Source of the DNA: Rhodobacteraceae bacterium KLH11
GTDB lineage: Bacteria; Pseudomonadota; Alphaproteobacteria; Rhodobacterales; Rhodobacteraceae
NCBI GenBank assembly: GCA_000158135.1
Contig: DS999531.1
Span: 332,519 to 396,518 of the forward strand
DNA: 64,000 nucleotides
Reading direction: 5' to 3'
In this document: in pieces, positions 9,639-20,281 of the stretch
Layout of the letters: every line of letters starts with the position of its first letter
Position numbering within the stretch: the stretch's first letter is position 1
Program-made: the position numbers and the translations under genes
The notes under the pieces: model-generated
Told to the model about the DNA's origin: nothing
Database searches by the model: none
The model's input: only the letters and a program-made list of their open reading frames with translations

Positions 9639-10301
9639 ATGAACAGGATCGAATTTACTTTTGCCGGTCAATGCCTCTCTGCCCTTGGGTCCGGTGCTTT
9701 GTGGTGGCCGGACCAGAAATTGCTCTGCGTTTCGGATTTGCATCTGGGGAAATCCGAACGCATGGCGCGGCGGGGCGGGCCCACCCTGCCCCCTTATGAC
9801 AGCCGCGAAACATTGACCCGATTGGCAACCGATCTGAGCCTGACGGATGCCAGTACCGTCATCTGCCTGGGGGACAGCTTTGATGATCTGGACGCCTCGG
9901 CAGGTCTGGCGACCGAGGACAAGCTGCAGATCACTGCCCTGCAAGCCGGGCGGCGCTGGATCTGGATCGAAGGCAATCACGATCCCGGCCCCGTCGAGAT
10001 GGGTGGCGCGCACCTGTTTGAATGGGTCTATAACGGGCTGGTATTTCGCCACATCGCCCAGCCTGACGGTCAGGGCGAGGTTTCGGGTCACTATCATCCC
10101 AAGGTAAAGCTCACGACCCGGGCGGGCGCGATCTCGCGCCCTGCGTTTCTGCTGGATCATACGCGCATGATCCTGCCCGCCTATGGCACCTATACCGGAG
10201 GGTTGCGCAGCTCGGACGCGGCGCTGACCCGCATCATGGCACCCGGGGCCCGCGCGATTCTCACCGGGGTGCATCCGCAACTTGTGCCCATGCCCGGATA
10301 A
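9639..10301 (+). CDS. pdeM: Ligase-associated DNA damage response endonuclease PdeM
   Basis: 220 residues from ATG 9639 (AAGCGAAG upstream); a GTG at 9594 overlapping the helicase stop would add 15 residues. It is a calcineurin-like metallophosphoesterase with the family's metal-binding motifs in order: DLHLGK, GDSFDD, GNHDPG and GHYHPK. The last ~60 residues include LPAYGTYTGG, typical of the PdeM group. It is thought to act as a nuclease with the Lhr-like helicase encoded just upstream. It ends 3 bases from the convergent LytTR gene. Confidence 0.9.
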   Translation: MNRIEFTFAGQCLSALGSGALWWPDQKLLCVSDLHLGKSERMARRGGPTLPPYDSRETLTRLATDLSLTDASTVICLGDSFDDLDASAGLATEDKLQITALQAGRRWIWIEGNHDPGPVEMGGAHLFEWVYNGLVFRHIAQPDGQGEVSGHYHPKVKLTTRAGAISRPAFLLDHTRMILPAYGTYTGGLRSSDAALTRIMAPGARAILTGVHPQLVPMPG

Positions 10302-10304
10302 GCG

Positions 10305-11090
10305 TCAGAGCACTCCGGCGGCCTCAAGCATCGGTTTGTATTTTCGGCTTACCGGAACCTGATCCCCATTTCGCAGGCGCAGGTAGGTTTTGCCGTTTTC
10401 TTTCCCGCTCCCGGCAATCGCCGCATCCACCACCCAATGTGACCGATGTGTACAATGGCCGGTCACAGAATCCATTTCCGCAATCGCATCCCCAAAACGC
10501 GAGCGGATAGAGAATAGCCCCTCGGAAGTGACGACATCGACATGGTGGTCGCGCGAGGTCAGCCTGAAAATCTGCCCTGTGAACGTGGCAGGCAGTCGTT
10601 TGCACAGGCGCGGTTTCGGATTTTCCTGTGGTATCGCGCTCTGATCGCTCTGACGCACCAGCAAAAGCCCGGCCGCGAATAAGATACCATAGGGCGCAAT
10701 GACCAAAAGCCCCGGTGCCATCAGGCCGTTCAGTGCAAAAACAATCCATGTCAGCGCCCACAGGGACGGCGCAAACAATGTCAGTATCAACAGGGCAAAG
10801 ACAAAATCCCGGATCAACACACGGGACCGTTCAAGCCAATCCCGTACCAGTTTACCCGAAGCCCATGTCACGGCCAGTGCAAGCAGCATCACGCCGCTCC
10901 AGAACAGCAGGCGCTGCGAGAAAGACAATGTCATATCCTGAAAGGGTGCAAACGAATAAGCCATCAACGGAATAAAAACGAGACCCGCCACCAGCCTTTG
11001 AAAGCTGCACAATGCGAGGAATGGCTTCAGTTTGGACATCATGCCGGATAACGCCCCCCCTACGGCTACATCTAAAAAAATCCGAGGCAT
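10305..11090 (-). CDS. Membrane-anchored LytTR-family transcriptional regulator
   Basis: 261 residues; starts at 11090 or at the Met pair near 11042 are both possible. The N-terminal half (about 25-145) has four predicted membrane helices with short loops. The C-terminal ~100 residues form a LytTR DNA-binding domain, with the characteristic IFRLTSRDHHVDVVTSEG segment, an HRSHWVV stretch and a terminal VPVSRKY. No receiver domain is present, so the membrane part is probably the sensor or anchor. The gene is monocistronic and convergent with pdeM. A perfect 9-bp inverted repeat lies 12 bases upstream of the longest start and may be an autoregulatory site. Confidence 0.86.
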   Translation of the reverse strand: MPRIFLDVAVGGALSGMMSKLKPFLALCSFQRLVAGLVFIPLMAYSFAPFQDMTLSFSQRLLFWSGVMLLALAVTWASGKLVRDWLERSRVLIRDFVFALLILTLFAPSLWALTWIVFALNGLMAPGLLVIAPYGILFAAGLLLVRQSDQSAIPQENPKPRLCKRLPATFTGQIFRLTSRDHHVDVVTSEGLFSIRSRFGDAIAEMDSVTGHCTHRSHWVVDAAIAGSGKENGKTYLRLRNGDQVPVSRKYKPMLEAAGVL

Positions 11091-11101
11091 TCTAGCCGTC
11101 T

Positions 11102-11122
11102 AAGCATTTGGAACAAATGCTT
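11102..11122. promoter_or_regulatory. Perfect 9-bp inverted repeat upstream of the LytTR gene
   Basis: AAGCATTTG and CAAATGCTT are separated by GAA, a perfect dyad. It lies just upstream of the LytTR regulator (start at or below 11090). It has no T-tract long enough on either strand to be a convincing terminator, so an operator is more likely. LytTR proteins usually bind direct repeats, so the binding protein is uncertain. Confidence 0.45.
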
Positions 11123-11183
11123 TATCACCAGTTGACGTTGGGTCAAATATTTAAATACAAATCTCGCTAACACGTGACGCAAA

Positions 11184-11222
11184 ATACAAAACGGGCCAGA
11201 GAGCGATCATGCCCTCTGGCCC
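11184..11222 (-). terminator. Rho-independent terminator of folD
   Basis: On the minus strand GGGCCAGAG pairs with CTCTGGCCC (arms at 11214-11222 and 11193-11201) around a 12-base loop, and is followed by a T-rich GTTTTGTATTTTG. It sits about 45 bases beyond the folD stop, so it ends the fhs-chorismate mutase-folD unit. Confidence 0.8.
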
Positions 11223-11267
11223 ATCTGCATATTTACTGCCTCGGGCGCAGCCCGGCTGTTTGACCGC

Positions 11268-12158
11268 TCAGGCAGTCAGGCCTTCTGGTTCTGCCAACCC
11301 ATTTGCGCGGCAGGCTGCGGTCAGGGTGTTTGCCAGCAGGCAGGCGATGGTCATGGGGCCGACGCCTCCGGGGACGGGGGTGATGGCACCGGCGCGCTCA
11401 GCCGCACTGGCATAGTCCACATCACCAACCAGTTTGTTCTTGCCGTCCCGCTCGATGCGGTTGATGCCCACGTCGATCACAGTGGCACCTTCCTTAATCC
11501 AGTCACCGGGTACCATTTCCGGGCGACCCACGGCAGCGACCACGATGTCGGCACGGCGGACCACTTCGGGAAGGTCCTTGGTGCGCGAATGCGCGATGGT
11601 CACGGTGCAGCTGTCACCCAGCAGCAGCTGCGCCATCGGTTTACCGACGATATTTGACCGGCCGATCACAACGGCGTCCATGCCGGACAGCGAACCATGG
11701 TGGTCGCGCAGCATCATCAGACAGCCCAGCGGGGTGCAGGGCACCATCGATTTCTGCCCGGTCCCCAACAGGCCCACGTTAGAGATGTGGAATCCGTCCA
11801 CATCCTTGGCCGGGTCGATCGAGTTGATCACCAGATCCTCGTTCAGATGCTTGGGCAGCGGTAACTGCACCAGAATACCGTTCACCGCGGGATCATTGTT
11901 CAGCTTGTCGATCAGTGCCAGCAGGTCCTCTTCGGAAGTGTCGGCATCCAGCTTGTGCTCATACGAGTTCATGCCGACCTCGACGGTCATCTTGCCTTTT
12001 GAACGGACATAAACCTGGCTGGCCGGGTCTTCACCCACCAAAACCACCGCCAGACCCGGGGTGATGCCGTGTTCTTCCTTCAGTTTTGCAACCTGATCCG
12101 CCACCTGTGCCCGCACTTTGGCCGCAAAAGCCTTGCCATCGATTACCTGCGCTACCAT
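11268..12158 (-). CDS. folD: FolD: methylenetetrahydrofolate dehydrogenase/cyclohydrolase
   Basis: 296 residues from the ATG at 12158 ([11 protein letters not shown]); the frame is open further upstream to 12209, but family members begin here. The bifunctional enzyme interconverts 5,10-methylene-THF, methenyl-THF and 10-formyl-THF with NADP in the cytoplasm. Signature motifs are YVRSKGKM (catalytic Lys region), [15 protein letters not shown], and [14 protein letters not shown] of the NADP-binding Rossmann fold; the C-terminus has [10 protein letters not shown]. It lies downstream of fhs and a chorismate mutase gene, all on one strand, and is closed by a terminator. Confidence 0.97.
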   Translation of the reverse strand: MVAQVIDGKAFAAKVRAQVADQVAKLKEEHGITPGLAVVLVGEDPASQVYVRSKGKMTVEVGMNSYEHKLDADTSEEDLLALIDKLNNDPAVNGILVQLPLPKHLNEDLVINSIDPAKDVDGFHISNVGLLGTGQKSMVPCTPLGCLMMLRDHHGSLSGMDAVVIGRSNIVGKPMAQLLLGDSCTVTIAHSRTKDLPEVVRRADIVVAAVGRPEMVPGDWIKEGATVIDVGINRIERDGKNKLVGDVDYASAAERAGAITPVPGGVGPMTIACLLANTLTAACRANGLAEPEGLTA

Positions 12159-12209
12159 CCTTTGATCCCTTCTCTCAAAACGGATAGGGCGCAAAAAGCG
12201 CCCTGTCAT

Positions 12210-12515
12210 TCAGCCTGTGCCGAGAACACGTTCCTCGCGTGCAATCGACCAGTCAATCAGAATACGCCACAGTTTTTCGGCAAGATCGGGATCCATTCCC
12301 AATTCGCCAGAACTTGTGCGCACATGTTGCACCACTTCTTCGACGCGCGCCGGTATCCGGGCCGGCAGGCCCTCGCCAGACTTCAGCTGCGCCGCACGGT
12401 CTATATATCCCGCGCGTGTCGCCAGCATTTCGACCAATTGGCGATCCAGCTTATCGATCTGAACCCGCAAGTCCTGCATCGTGGCGCAATCTTGTGGATG
12501 TGTCAGAGTGGGCAT
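12210..12515 (-). CDS. Chorismate mutase (AroQ class, small)
   Basis: 101 residues, all-helical. It resembles the AroQ chorismate mutase domain (chorismate to prephenate), including the pattern RVQIDKLDRQLVEMLATRA at residues 17-35 and a C-terminal WRILIDWSIAREE helix. Short single-domain members of this family include both chorismate mutases and isochorismate-pyruvate lyases (PchB); the sequence alone does not separate these. It is sandwiched between fhs and folD, an arrangement I recall from other Rhodobacteraceae, with 51 bases to the folD ATG. Confidence 0.85.
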   Translation of the reverse strand: MPTLTHPQDCATMQDLRVQIDKLDRQLVEMLATRAGYIDRAAQLKSGEGLPARIPARVEEVVQHVRTSSGELGMDPDLAEKLWRILIDWSIAREERVLGTG

Positions 12516-12575
12516 GTCAATCTCCTCAGGGGCCCGGGGAATAGCCCCGGACCACGAGATGTCTTATTCGGGGGC

Positions 12576-14252
12576 TTAGAACAAGCCCTCGATCTGGCCA
12601 TCCGCATTGAGGCGGATTGTCTCAGATGCCGGTTTGCGCGGCAGACCGGGCATGGTCATGATCTCACCGCAGACAACCACGATGAAGCCGGCACCCGCAG
12701 ACAGGCGCACCTCGCGCACCGGAACCGAGTGACCGGTGGGTGCGCCGCGCAGGGTGGGATCGGTCGAGAAGCTGTATTGCGTCTTCGCCATGCAGACCGG
12801 CAGGTTGCCATAGCCTGCGTCTTCCCATTCTTTCAGCTGGTTACGGATTTTGTTGTCGGCCAGAACCTCATCGGCGCGGTAGATGCGCTTGGCGATGGTC
12901 TCGATCTTCTCAAACAGCGGCATGCTGTCGGGGTAGATCGGCGCAAAATTCGCGGAACCGCCTTCAACGATTTCCACAACCTTTTCCGCCAGTGGCGCAG
13001 ACCCTTCCGAACCCAGCTCCCAGTGCCGCGACAAGACAGCTTCCACACCGTGCTCACCACAATAGTCGCTGACAGCCTGCACCTCGGCATCGGTGTCGGT
13101 GACAAAGTGGTTGATGGCGACCACAACCGGCACGCCAAAGGATTTCACGTTTTCGATGTGACGGCCCAGATTGGCACAGCCTGACTTGACCGCGTCAACG
13201 TTTTCCGCGCCCAGATCAGCCTTGGCAACGCCGCCATTCATCTTCATCGCGCGCACCGTGGCGACCAGCACCACGGCCGACGGGGCAATACCCGCCTTGC
13301 GGCACTTGATGTTCATGAACTTCTCGGCCCCCAGATCGGCACCGAAACCGGCCTCGGTCACGACGTAATCGGCCACTTTCAGCGCCGTTTTGGTGGCGAT
13401 GACCGAGTTACAGCCATGCGCGATATTGGCAAACGGGCCACCATGAACAAAGGCCGGGTTGTTTTCCAGCGTCTGCACAAGGTTGGGCTGCATCGCGTCT
13501 TTCAGCAGCACGGTCATTGCGCCTTCGGCCTTGATGTCGCGGCAATAGACCGGGCTTTTATCGCGGCGATAGGCGACGATGATATCGCCCAGACGCTTTT
13601 CAAGATCCTGCAGGTCATTGGCCAGGCACAGAATCGCCATAACCTCGGACGCCACAGTGATGTCAAAGCCCGCCTCGCGCGGGAAGCCGTTGCTGACACC
13701 GCCCAGAGACGTCGTGATCTGGCGCAGCGCCCGGTCGTTCATATCCACCACGCGACGCCATGCGACGCGGCGGGTGTCGATCCCGGCCTCATTGCCCCAG
13801 TAGATGTGGTTGTCGATCATCGCCGACAGCAGCGAATGAGCCGAGGTGATCGCGTGGAAATCGCCGGTGAAGTGCAGGTTCATTTCCTCCATTGGAACAA
13901 CCTGCGCATAGCCACCACCTGCGGCACCACCCTTCATGCCAAAGTTCGGGCCCAGGCTTGCCTCACGGATACAGATCACCGCGTTCTTGCCAATGCGGTT
14001 CAGGCCGTCACCCAGCCCCACAGTCGTGGTTGTCTTGCCCTCACCCGCAGGTGTCGGGTTGATCGCCGTCACCAGAACCAGCTTGCCATCCTCGCGGCCC
14101 TGAACCGAGTTGATGAAATCCTGGCTCACCTTCGCTTTATCGTGACCATAGGGCAGAAGATCCGCAGATTCGATACCAATCTTTGCGCCAATCTCCTGGA
14201 TCGGCTTCTTGTTTGCCTCGCGGGCAATCTCAATGTCGGTTTTGTAGCTCAT
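12576..14252 (-). CDS. fhs: Formate--tetrahydrofolate ligase
   Basis: 558 residues from the ATG at 14252 ([13 protein letters not shown]); the open frame extends to 14312, but the upstream part is not conserved in style. It catalyses ATP-dependent formation of 10-formyl-THF from formate and THF. The P-loop [14 protein letters not shown] is at about residues 64-77; other family blocks include [25 protein letters not shown] glycine-rich sequence and FTGDFHAI. With FolD it links formate to the one-carbon pool, useful in marine bacteria that degrade methylated compounds. Co-directional with chorismate mutase and folD. Confidence 0.97.
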   Translation of the reverse strand: MSYKTDIEIAREANKKPIQEIGAKIGIESADLLPYGHDKAKVSQDFINSVQGREDGKLVLVTAINPTPAGEGKTTTTVGLGDGLNRIGKNAVICIREASLGPNFGMKGGAAGGGYAQVVPMEEMNLHFTGDFHAITSAHSLLSAMIDNHIYWGNEAGIDTRRVAWRRVVDMNDRALRQITTSLGGVSNGFPREAGFDITVASEVMAILCLANDLQDLEKRLGDIIVAYRRDKSPVYCRDIKAEGAMTVLLKDAMQPNLVQTLENNPAFVHGGPFANIAHGCNSVIATKTALKVADYVVTEAGFGADLGAEKFMNIKCRKAGIAPSAVVLVATVRAMKMNGGVAKADLGAENVDAVKSGCANLGRHIENVKSFGVPVVVAINHFVTDTDAEVQAVSDYCGEHGVEAVLSRHWELGSEGSAPLAEKVVEIVEGGSANFAPIYPDSMPLFEKIETIAKRIYRADEVLADNKIRNQLKEWEDAGYGNLPVCMAKTQYSFSTDPTLRGAPTGHSVPVREVRLSAGAGFIVVVCGEIMTMPGLPRKPASETIRLNADGQIEGLF

Positions 14253-14508
14253 TGGGCAGAGGTCCTGATTGAATTCCGTGCATAACCGACGCAAGGCGTC
14301 GGCGCTGCGCAATCCATACCGTTGTATACAGCCGTTATGGATATGAATTCCGACATATTGCTGCCGCGAAACGTCGCCGGAGCATTTTGCCCGTTTTCTG
14401 ACGCCGTCACCCTTGATTTATGAGGCCGACCGCGCTGATCGAACCAAAATCTTGCCCACCCTTCTGGCGTGAAGAAGGCGGACATCACCTGCCCGCCCTG
14501 TGGGGCTG
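14253..14508. promoter_or_regulatory. Intergenic region upstream of fhs with two dyads
   Basis: This 256-base gap holds no credible gene. A perfect 7-bp stem-loop CCGACGC-AAG-GCGTCGG lies at 14286-14302. A longer dyad CCATA(N17)TATGG spans 14314-14340, about 60-90 bases upstream of the fhs ATG. They could be an operator or leader structure for fhs; no known riboswitch is recognised. Confidence 0.35.
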
Positions 14509-15384
14509 TTAACCGTTGATCTGCGACAGCAGGTCCGGGTTGATGACGAGATTGCGCACACCATGAGCGTGATCTTCATCGAACGGGTTGTCCGCCAGCC
14601 ATTTCTCGACCGACCCGATATCGACCTTGACGACTTCGGGGCGCACGCTCCAAGTTACTTGAAAAGGTGATGCTTCTTCGTTGTAACCCGGACCGGTTGT
14701 CGAGCCCTCGTACACGACAGGGGTTCCCAGATCATTTGGCAAATTCGGAACCTGATTCAGATCATCGGCTTTGGCGATCTGGGTCATCGTGCCAAAATCA
14801 GCTGCCTTGGGGTCGTTGACCAGAACGGCGACAACCGCCTCAACCCGTAGCTGCGGATTCTTGATCGCGTCGCTCAGGCAGGTGCCTAGCCCATGCCCGA
14901 TCTCGGCTTTGGCGGTTGAATAGACATAATGGATCTCGATCGTGTCGCCCGGTTCAAGATCACCATGTTCGCCGACGCCGACCTTGTGACCAACCGGGGC
15001 AAGCTCGGCTTTGGTCAGGGTGCCGTTATACTTGAAGCCAGTGCCATTGCCGTGACCGTCGCCATTACCGGCAAAAGTTGTGAATTCACCTCCTTTGTGT
15101 TCCGCATTTTCGTGAAAATGGATATCGCAGAGGGTCATTTCCGCCACAGCCGGTGCCGAGCTGAAGGCTCGGCGATTGTTTCCTGCGTCAACGCTGATGT
15201 CGCGCGGGGCCTGCGGGCCAAAGCCTTTATTCTCAGTCGCGGCAGCCAGTGCCGCACGCTGCTGCGCAATAACACTGTCCGACACGGCATGCTCAGCGTC
15301 GACCGCAAGTACAGAGGTGCCGGAAAGAGCAAACGCGACAAAGCTCAGGCAGATATTTCTGGTGTTCATTAGGGTTGCTTTCAT
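14509..15384 (-). CDS. Exported delta-class carbonic anhydrase
   Basis: 291 residues from 15384, or 286 from the ATG at 15369 (GAAAG upstream). The N-terminus is a Sec signal peptide (hydrophobic CLSFVAFALSGTSVLA, then a charged mature start), so the enzyme is periplasmic or secreted. The motif LCDIHFHENAEHKGGEF at about residue 86 carries the HxH pair and third histidine expected of the zinc site in delta-class (diatom-type, TWCA1-like) carbonic anhydrases; DTIEIHYVYST and other blocks also fit. It would hydrate CO2 outside the cytoplasm. The gene is alone between fhs and ftsH. A short hairpin (TCTCT...AGAGA, 15398-15419) precedes it; its function is unknown. Confidence 0.82.
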   Translation of the reverse strand: MKATLMNTRNICLSFVAFALSGTSVLAVDAEHAVSDSVIAQQRAALAAATENKGFGPQAPRDISVDAGNNRRAFSSAPAVAEMTLCDIHFHENAEHKGGEFTTFAGNGDGHGNGTGFKYNGTLTKAELAPVGHKVGVGEHGDLEPGDTIEIHYVYSTAKAEIGHGLGTCLSDAIKNPQLRVEAVVAVLVNDPKAADFGTMTQIAKADDLNQVPNLPNDLGTPVVYEGSTTGPGYNEEASPFQVTWSVRPEVVKVDIGSVEKWLADNPFDEDHAHGVRNLVINPDLLSQING

Positions 15385-15569
15385 TAAGGAAATTAAGGTT
15401 CTCTCGCCTTATAAGAGAGTTGTTAATCTCATATGCAACCTGATTATTGATGCGCAACTCTTGCCGTGATCACAATTGAGCCACCTGCCCTTTCGTCAGC
15501 CAAAGCCCGCGCAAACACTTAACCGGAATGGCGGATTCGAGTGGATCATTCGCGATCACGAAGTGTTGA

Positions 15570-15600
15570 AACGAAAAGACCCGGGCAAAACCCGGGTCTG
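15570..15600 (-). terminator. Rho-independent terminator of ftsH
   Basis: On the minus strand a perfect 9-bp stem AGACCCGGG/CCCGGGTCT (arms 15591-15599 and 15577-15585) around TTTTG is followed by TTTTCG. It begins only a few bases after the ftsH stop at 15606, so it ends the long tol-pal-tilS-ftsH transcript. Confidence 0.9.
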
Positions 15601-15605
15601 TTTGG

Positions 15606-17522
<1,917 letters not shown>

Positions 17523-17599
17523 GGAAAATCTCCCGAAAGGTTTCGACAGGACGGACCCTGCCGGAGTTGTTCCTTAAAATAGAGAGGATTGTGGCAGGT

Positions 17600-18853
17600 T
17601 CAATGCGATAAAATCGCGGCAAGAAAATCAGACCTCTCTGAAACCATCTCAGCCCGCCATCCCTGCGCAAAACCGGCAAGCGGTGCCGCCAGCAGGGTAT
17701 CCCCCGCCCACACGGCAGGCGTTGACAGCAGCGCCGTCCGGGGTTTGGCGACAGAACGCCAGTCTTCCAGTTGCAAAATGCCAGCGTCGCCCAACGCACG
17801 AATTTCGGCATCCGGCCCGGTTGGGCCAGTCACAATCCAGCGCCCGTCCCATGGTTCACCGGGGTTTGCCGTCTTATGGCTGACGGCGTTTAGCTCTCTG
17901 GAAATCCAAGTCTTTTTGCCCCGAAAGCTCAGGATACAGCCGCCTACGGTCATCCGCTGACCGGCCGACAGCGCATTCAGCGCCTGATCAACGGCCCCGT
18001 GACGGGGCGGATAGGCACCACCCGCAACCCACAAGATAGCCGCAACAACAAGCCTGCGGCGGATTTCTTCGGGCAGTGCGGCAAACCCTTCGGGGTCGAC
18101 ACACAGATCGCCATCCATAACCCGCATGACCCCGGCAGCGGATTCCTGCGCGTATTGCGCCAGTGCCTCACGCGCTTGTGCCAGATTTTCAGCAACCCGT
18201 GACAAGCTCTCGGCTGTTATTCCGATCTGAGTCAGCCCGGAAAGCGCCTGACGGGTTTTGATCCTGTCGAACCGCAGGTCCTGATTCGATGGATCATCAA
18301 TCCACGCAATCCCTTGCGCCGTCAGATAGTCCCGCAGACGAGCCCGCGTTACCGCCAGCATGGGGCGCAGCAGCAGGGTCTCACCCTCTCTGCGCATCCC
18401 TGCCATCGCGGACAGGCCGGATACTCCGGCAGCACGGGCCAGCCGCATCAGAAGGGTTTCGGCCTGATCATCCGCTGTGTGACCCAGCGCGATCGCGCCA
18501 AGCCCGTTTGCCTGCGCCCAGCCTGTCAGCAACCGGTATCGCGCACGGCGGGCGTGATCCTGCAGGTTGCCGGTTCCATCCCAGCCCCGCCATTTCAGCG
18601 TTTCGTGCGGGATCCCCCAATTGTGAGCCAGATTTGCAACCGTTGCAGCCTCGGATGCCGCATCAGCACGCAGGCCATGATCAACGGTTGCCGCAAACAA
18701 CGCGATCTGCTCGCGCTGCGCGATGTCTGCCAACAGGCGCATCAGGGCGGTCGAATCGCTCCCTCCCGAAACGGCCACACCCAGGCGGCGCGGCAAAGGA
18801 TCGGGCAAGCGCGCCCGGATTTCGGCCCGAAGTGTATCGGCGTCAGAGGTCAA
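17600..18853 (-). CDS. tilS: tRNA(Ile)-lysidine synthase TilS
   Basis: 417 residues. It modifies C34 of tRNA-Ile(CAU) to lysidine, changing both codon and amino-acid identity. The N-terminal PP-loop ATPase motif VSGGSDSTAL is at about residues 28-37, and GHTADDQAETLLMRLARG-like sequence follows near 125. The C-terminal part is variable, as usual for the family. The start overlaps the last 4 bases of the upstream cpoB gene (ATGA), so translation is coupled. ftsH follows 78 bases downstream. Confidence 0.94.
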   Translation of the reverse strand: MTSDADTLRAEIRARLPDPLPRRLGVAVSGGSDSTALMRLLADIAQREQIALFAATVDHGLRADAASEAATVANLAHNWGIPHETLKWRGWDGTGNLQDHARRARYRLLTGWAQANGLGAIALGHTADDQAETLLMRLARAAGVSGLSAMAGMRREGETLLLRPMLAVTRARLRDYLTAQGIAWIDDPSNQDLRFDRIKTRQALSGLTQIGITAESLSRVAENLAQAREALAQYAQESAAGVMRVMDGDLCVDPEGFAALPEEIRRRLVVAAILWVAGGAYPPRHGAVDQALNALSAGQRMTVGGCILSFRGKKTWISRELNAVSHKTANPGEPWDGRWIVTGPTGPDAEIRALGDAGILQLEDWRSVAKPRTALLSTPAVWAGDTLLAAPLAGFAQGWRAEMVSERSDFLAAILSH

Positions 18854-19683
18854 GAACAGCCCAGCGACGCCATTTCCTGCGTGGCAGAGCCAGCTAAGGG
18901 TGACGAAGGGAAACGAACGCCAACCTCACCCAGCGTGATGCAGGCCTGATCGGTTTGGCCCAACCGGCCAAGAGCTGACCCAAGTTCAAACAGCGCCTCC
19001 GGGGCCATGGGCCCTTCGGAATCACCGGTGAAACTGGCAAGGAAAGCGCGCGCTGCTTCACGCGTGTCTCCCAACCCTTCCAAAGCCTGCCCCCGGCGCA
19101 GATTAGCCTCGGAAGCCAGCGGGCTGCCGGGATAAGACTGGTCGAACTGCGCAAACAAATTGGCCGCAGACTGGAAATCGCCATCCGCCAGAGCCTGCGA
19201 GGCGGCATCGAAATCCGCCTGTTCGCCAATGGCAAGCTCACCCTGATCGATGGCAGCGGGTTGCGACGGCGTTGGCGATGGCGCAACCGCGATTTCGGTC
19301 TGCGCCGCGCCCCCCAGCGTCGAGGTTTCGCCCAACGCGCTCAGATCACCGCCCTCAAGCTCAACCAGCCGGAACTCCAGATCACCGATCCGGTTGGTGC
19401 CATCAGTGACGATATTCTGCACCCGCTGGTTCAACTGCTCGGTCTGGCGCGTGAGGCGCTGCAACTCGGCCTCGATGGCGTCGACACGTTCCAGCACAGA
19501 GCTGCCGGACAGGTTCGGCGCAGGAGAGCCGGTGGTCGAAAACTCGCGCTTGAGGCGCTGTATCTCCACATACAGCACCGTCAGCTCCTGCCGGATATCC
19601 GCCAGTGTCTGCTGATCCTGTGCCTGCGCCACGCCAGCGACGGCCACAACCGCCGCCAGAACCAATCCTGCAAATCGCATCAT
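18850..19683 (-). CDS. cpoB: Tol-Pal system protein CpoB (YbgF)
   Basis: 277 residues with a Sec signal peptide (MMRFAGLVLAAVVAVAGVAQA). A coiled-coil segment (about 30-105; repeated heptads around LTVLYVEIQRLKREF and LQRLTRQTEQLNQRV) is followed by a C-terminal TPR domain (about 155-277). In E. coli CpoB coordinates peptidoglycan synthesis with Tol-driven outer membrane constriction in the periplasm. It lies directly after pal with a 1-base gap and overlaps tilS by 4 bases. Confidence 0.93.
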   Translation of the reverse strand: MMRFAGLVLAAVVAVAGVAQAQDQQTLADIRQELTVLYVEIQRLKREFSTTGSPAPNLSGSSVLERVDAIEAELQRLTRQTEQLNQRVQNIVTDGTNRIGDLEFRLVELEGGDLSALGETSTLGGAAQTEIAVAPSPTPSQPAAIDQGELAIGEQADFDAASQALADGDFQSAANLFAQFDQSYPGSPLASEANLRRGQALEGLGDTREAARAFLASFTGDSEGPMAPEALFELGSALGRLGQTDQACITLGEVGVRFPSSPLAGSATQEMASLGCS

Positions 19684-19684
19684 C

Positions 19685-20194
19685 TTACCCCAAGGTTGAA
19701 CCGGTCAGCACCGTCACCGCGCGGCGGTTCTTGGAATAGCATTCCTCGGTGCTGCAAATTTCGATCGGACGTTCCTTGCCATAGCTGACCGTGGTCAGAC
19801 GGTTGCCCGCCACCCCGCGCGAAATCAGATATTCCCGCGCCGCATTTGCACGACGCGCGCCAAGGGCGAGGTTGTATTCGCGCGTGCCCTGCTCATCCGC
19901 GTGACCTTCGATCGTGGCCACGAAATCCGGGTTGGCCAGCAGCCAGTCCGCTTGCCCTTGCAGAACGGTCTGGGCCTGCGGGCTGAGCGTCGACTGATTG
20001 ACCGCGAACAATACTCGATCCCCCACGGTTTGCTGGAAATACGCAGGCGAGCGCGGATCGCTTGGCGAACCCGGCACCAATGTGCCGTTTGCGCCTGCGC
20101 CGCCAGCACCGCCCAGCGCCGAAGGGTCATTGTTGGAACAGGCCGCGATCAGGGTCAGCGCCCCGGCAGCCGCGATTTTGCTCAGTAGGTTCAT
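19685..20194 (-). CDS. pal: Peptidoglycan-associated lipoprotein Pal
   Basis: 169 residues. The lipoprotein signal ends at IAAC (residues ~16-19). After a Gly/Ala-rich linker comes an OmpA-like peptidoglycan-binding domain (about 60-165) with the core motif IEGHADEQGTREYNLALGARRA. Pal anchors the outer membrane to peptidoglycan and interacts with TolB. It lies between tolB and cpoB in the Tol operon; 87 bases separate it from tolB. Confidence 0.96.
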   Translation of the reverse strand: MNLLSKIAAAGALTLIAACSNNDPSALGGAGGAGANGTLVPGSPSDPRSPAYFQQTVGDRVLFAVNQSTLSPQAQTVLQGQADWLLANPDFVATIEGHADEQGTREYNLALGARRANAAREYLISRGVAGNRLTTVSYGKERPIEICSTEECYSKNRRAVTVLTGSTLG

Positions 20195-20281
20195 TTCAGG
20201 TGCCTCGTGTTTCGTTTGTTATTTGACGCATTTCTATCACATCGCGCCTTTGTTGTGAACGTTATCCACAGCATGCCCGGA

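Noticed and set aside
14249..14488. 79-codon frame on the minus strand upstream of fhs
   Set aside because: It overlaps the fhs start region and has no family-like pattern, signal or ribosome site; the gap is better explained as regulatory.
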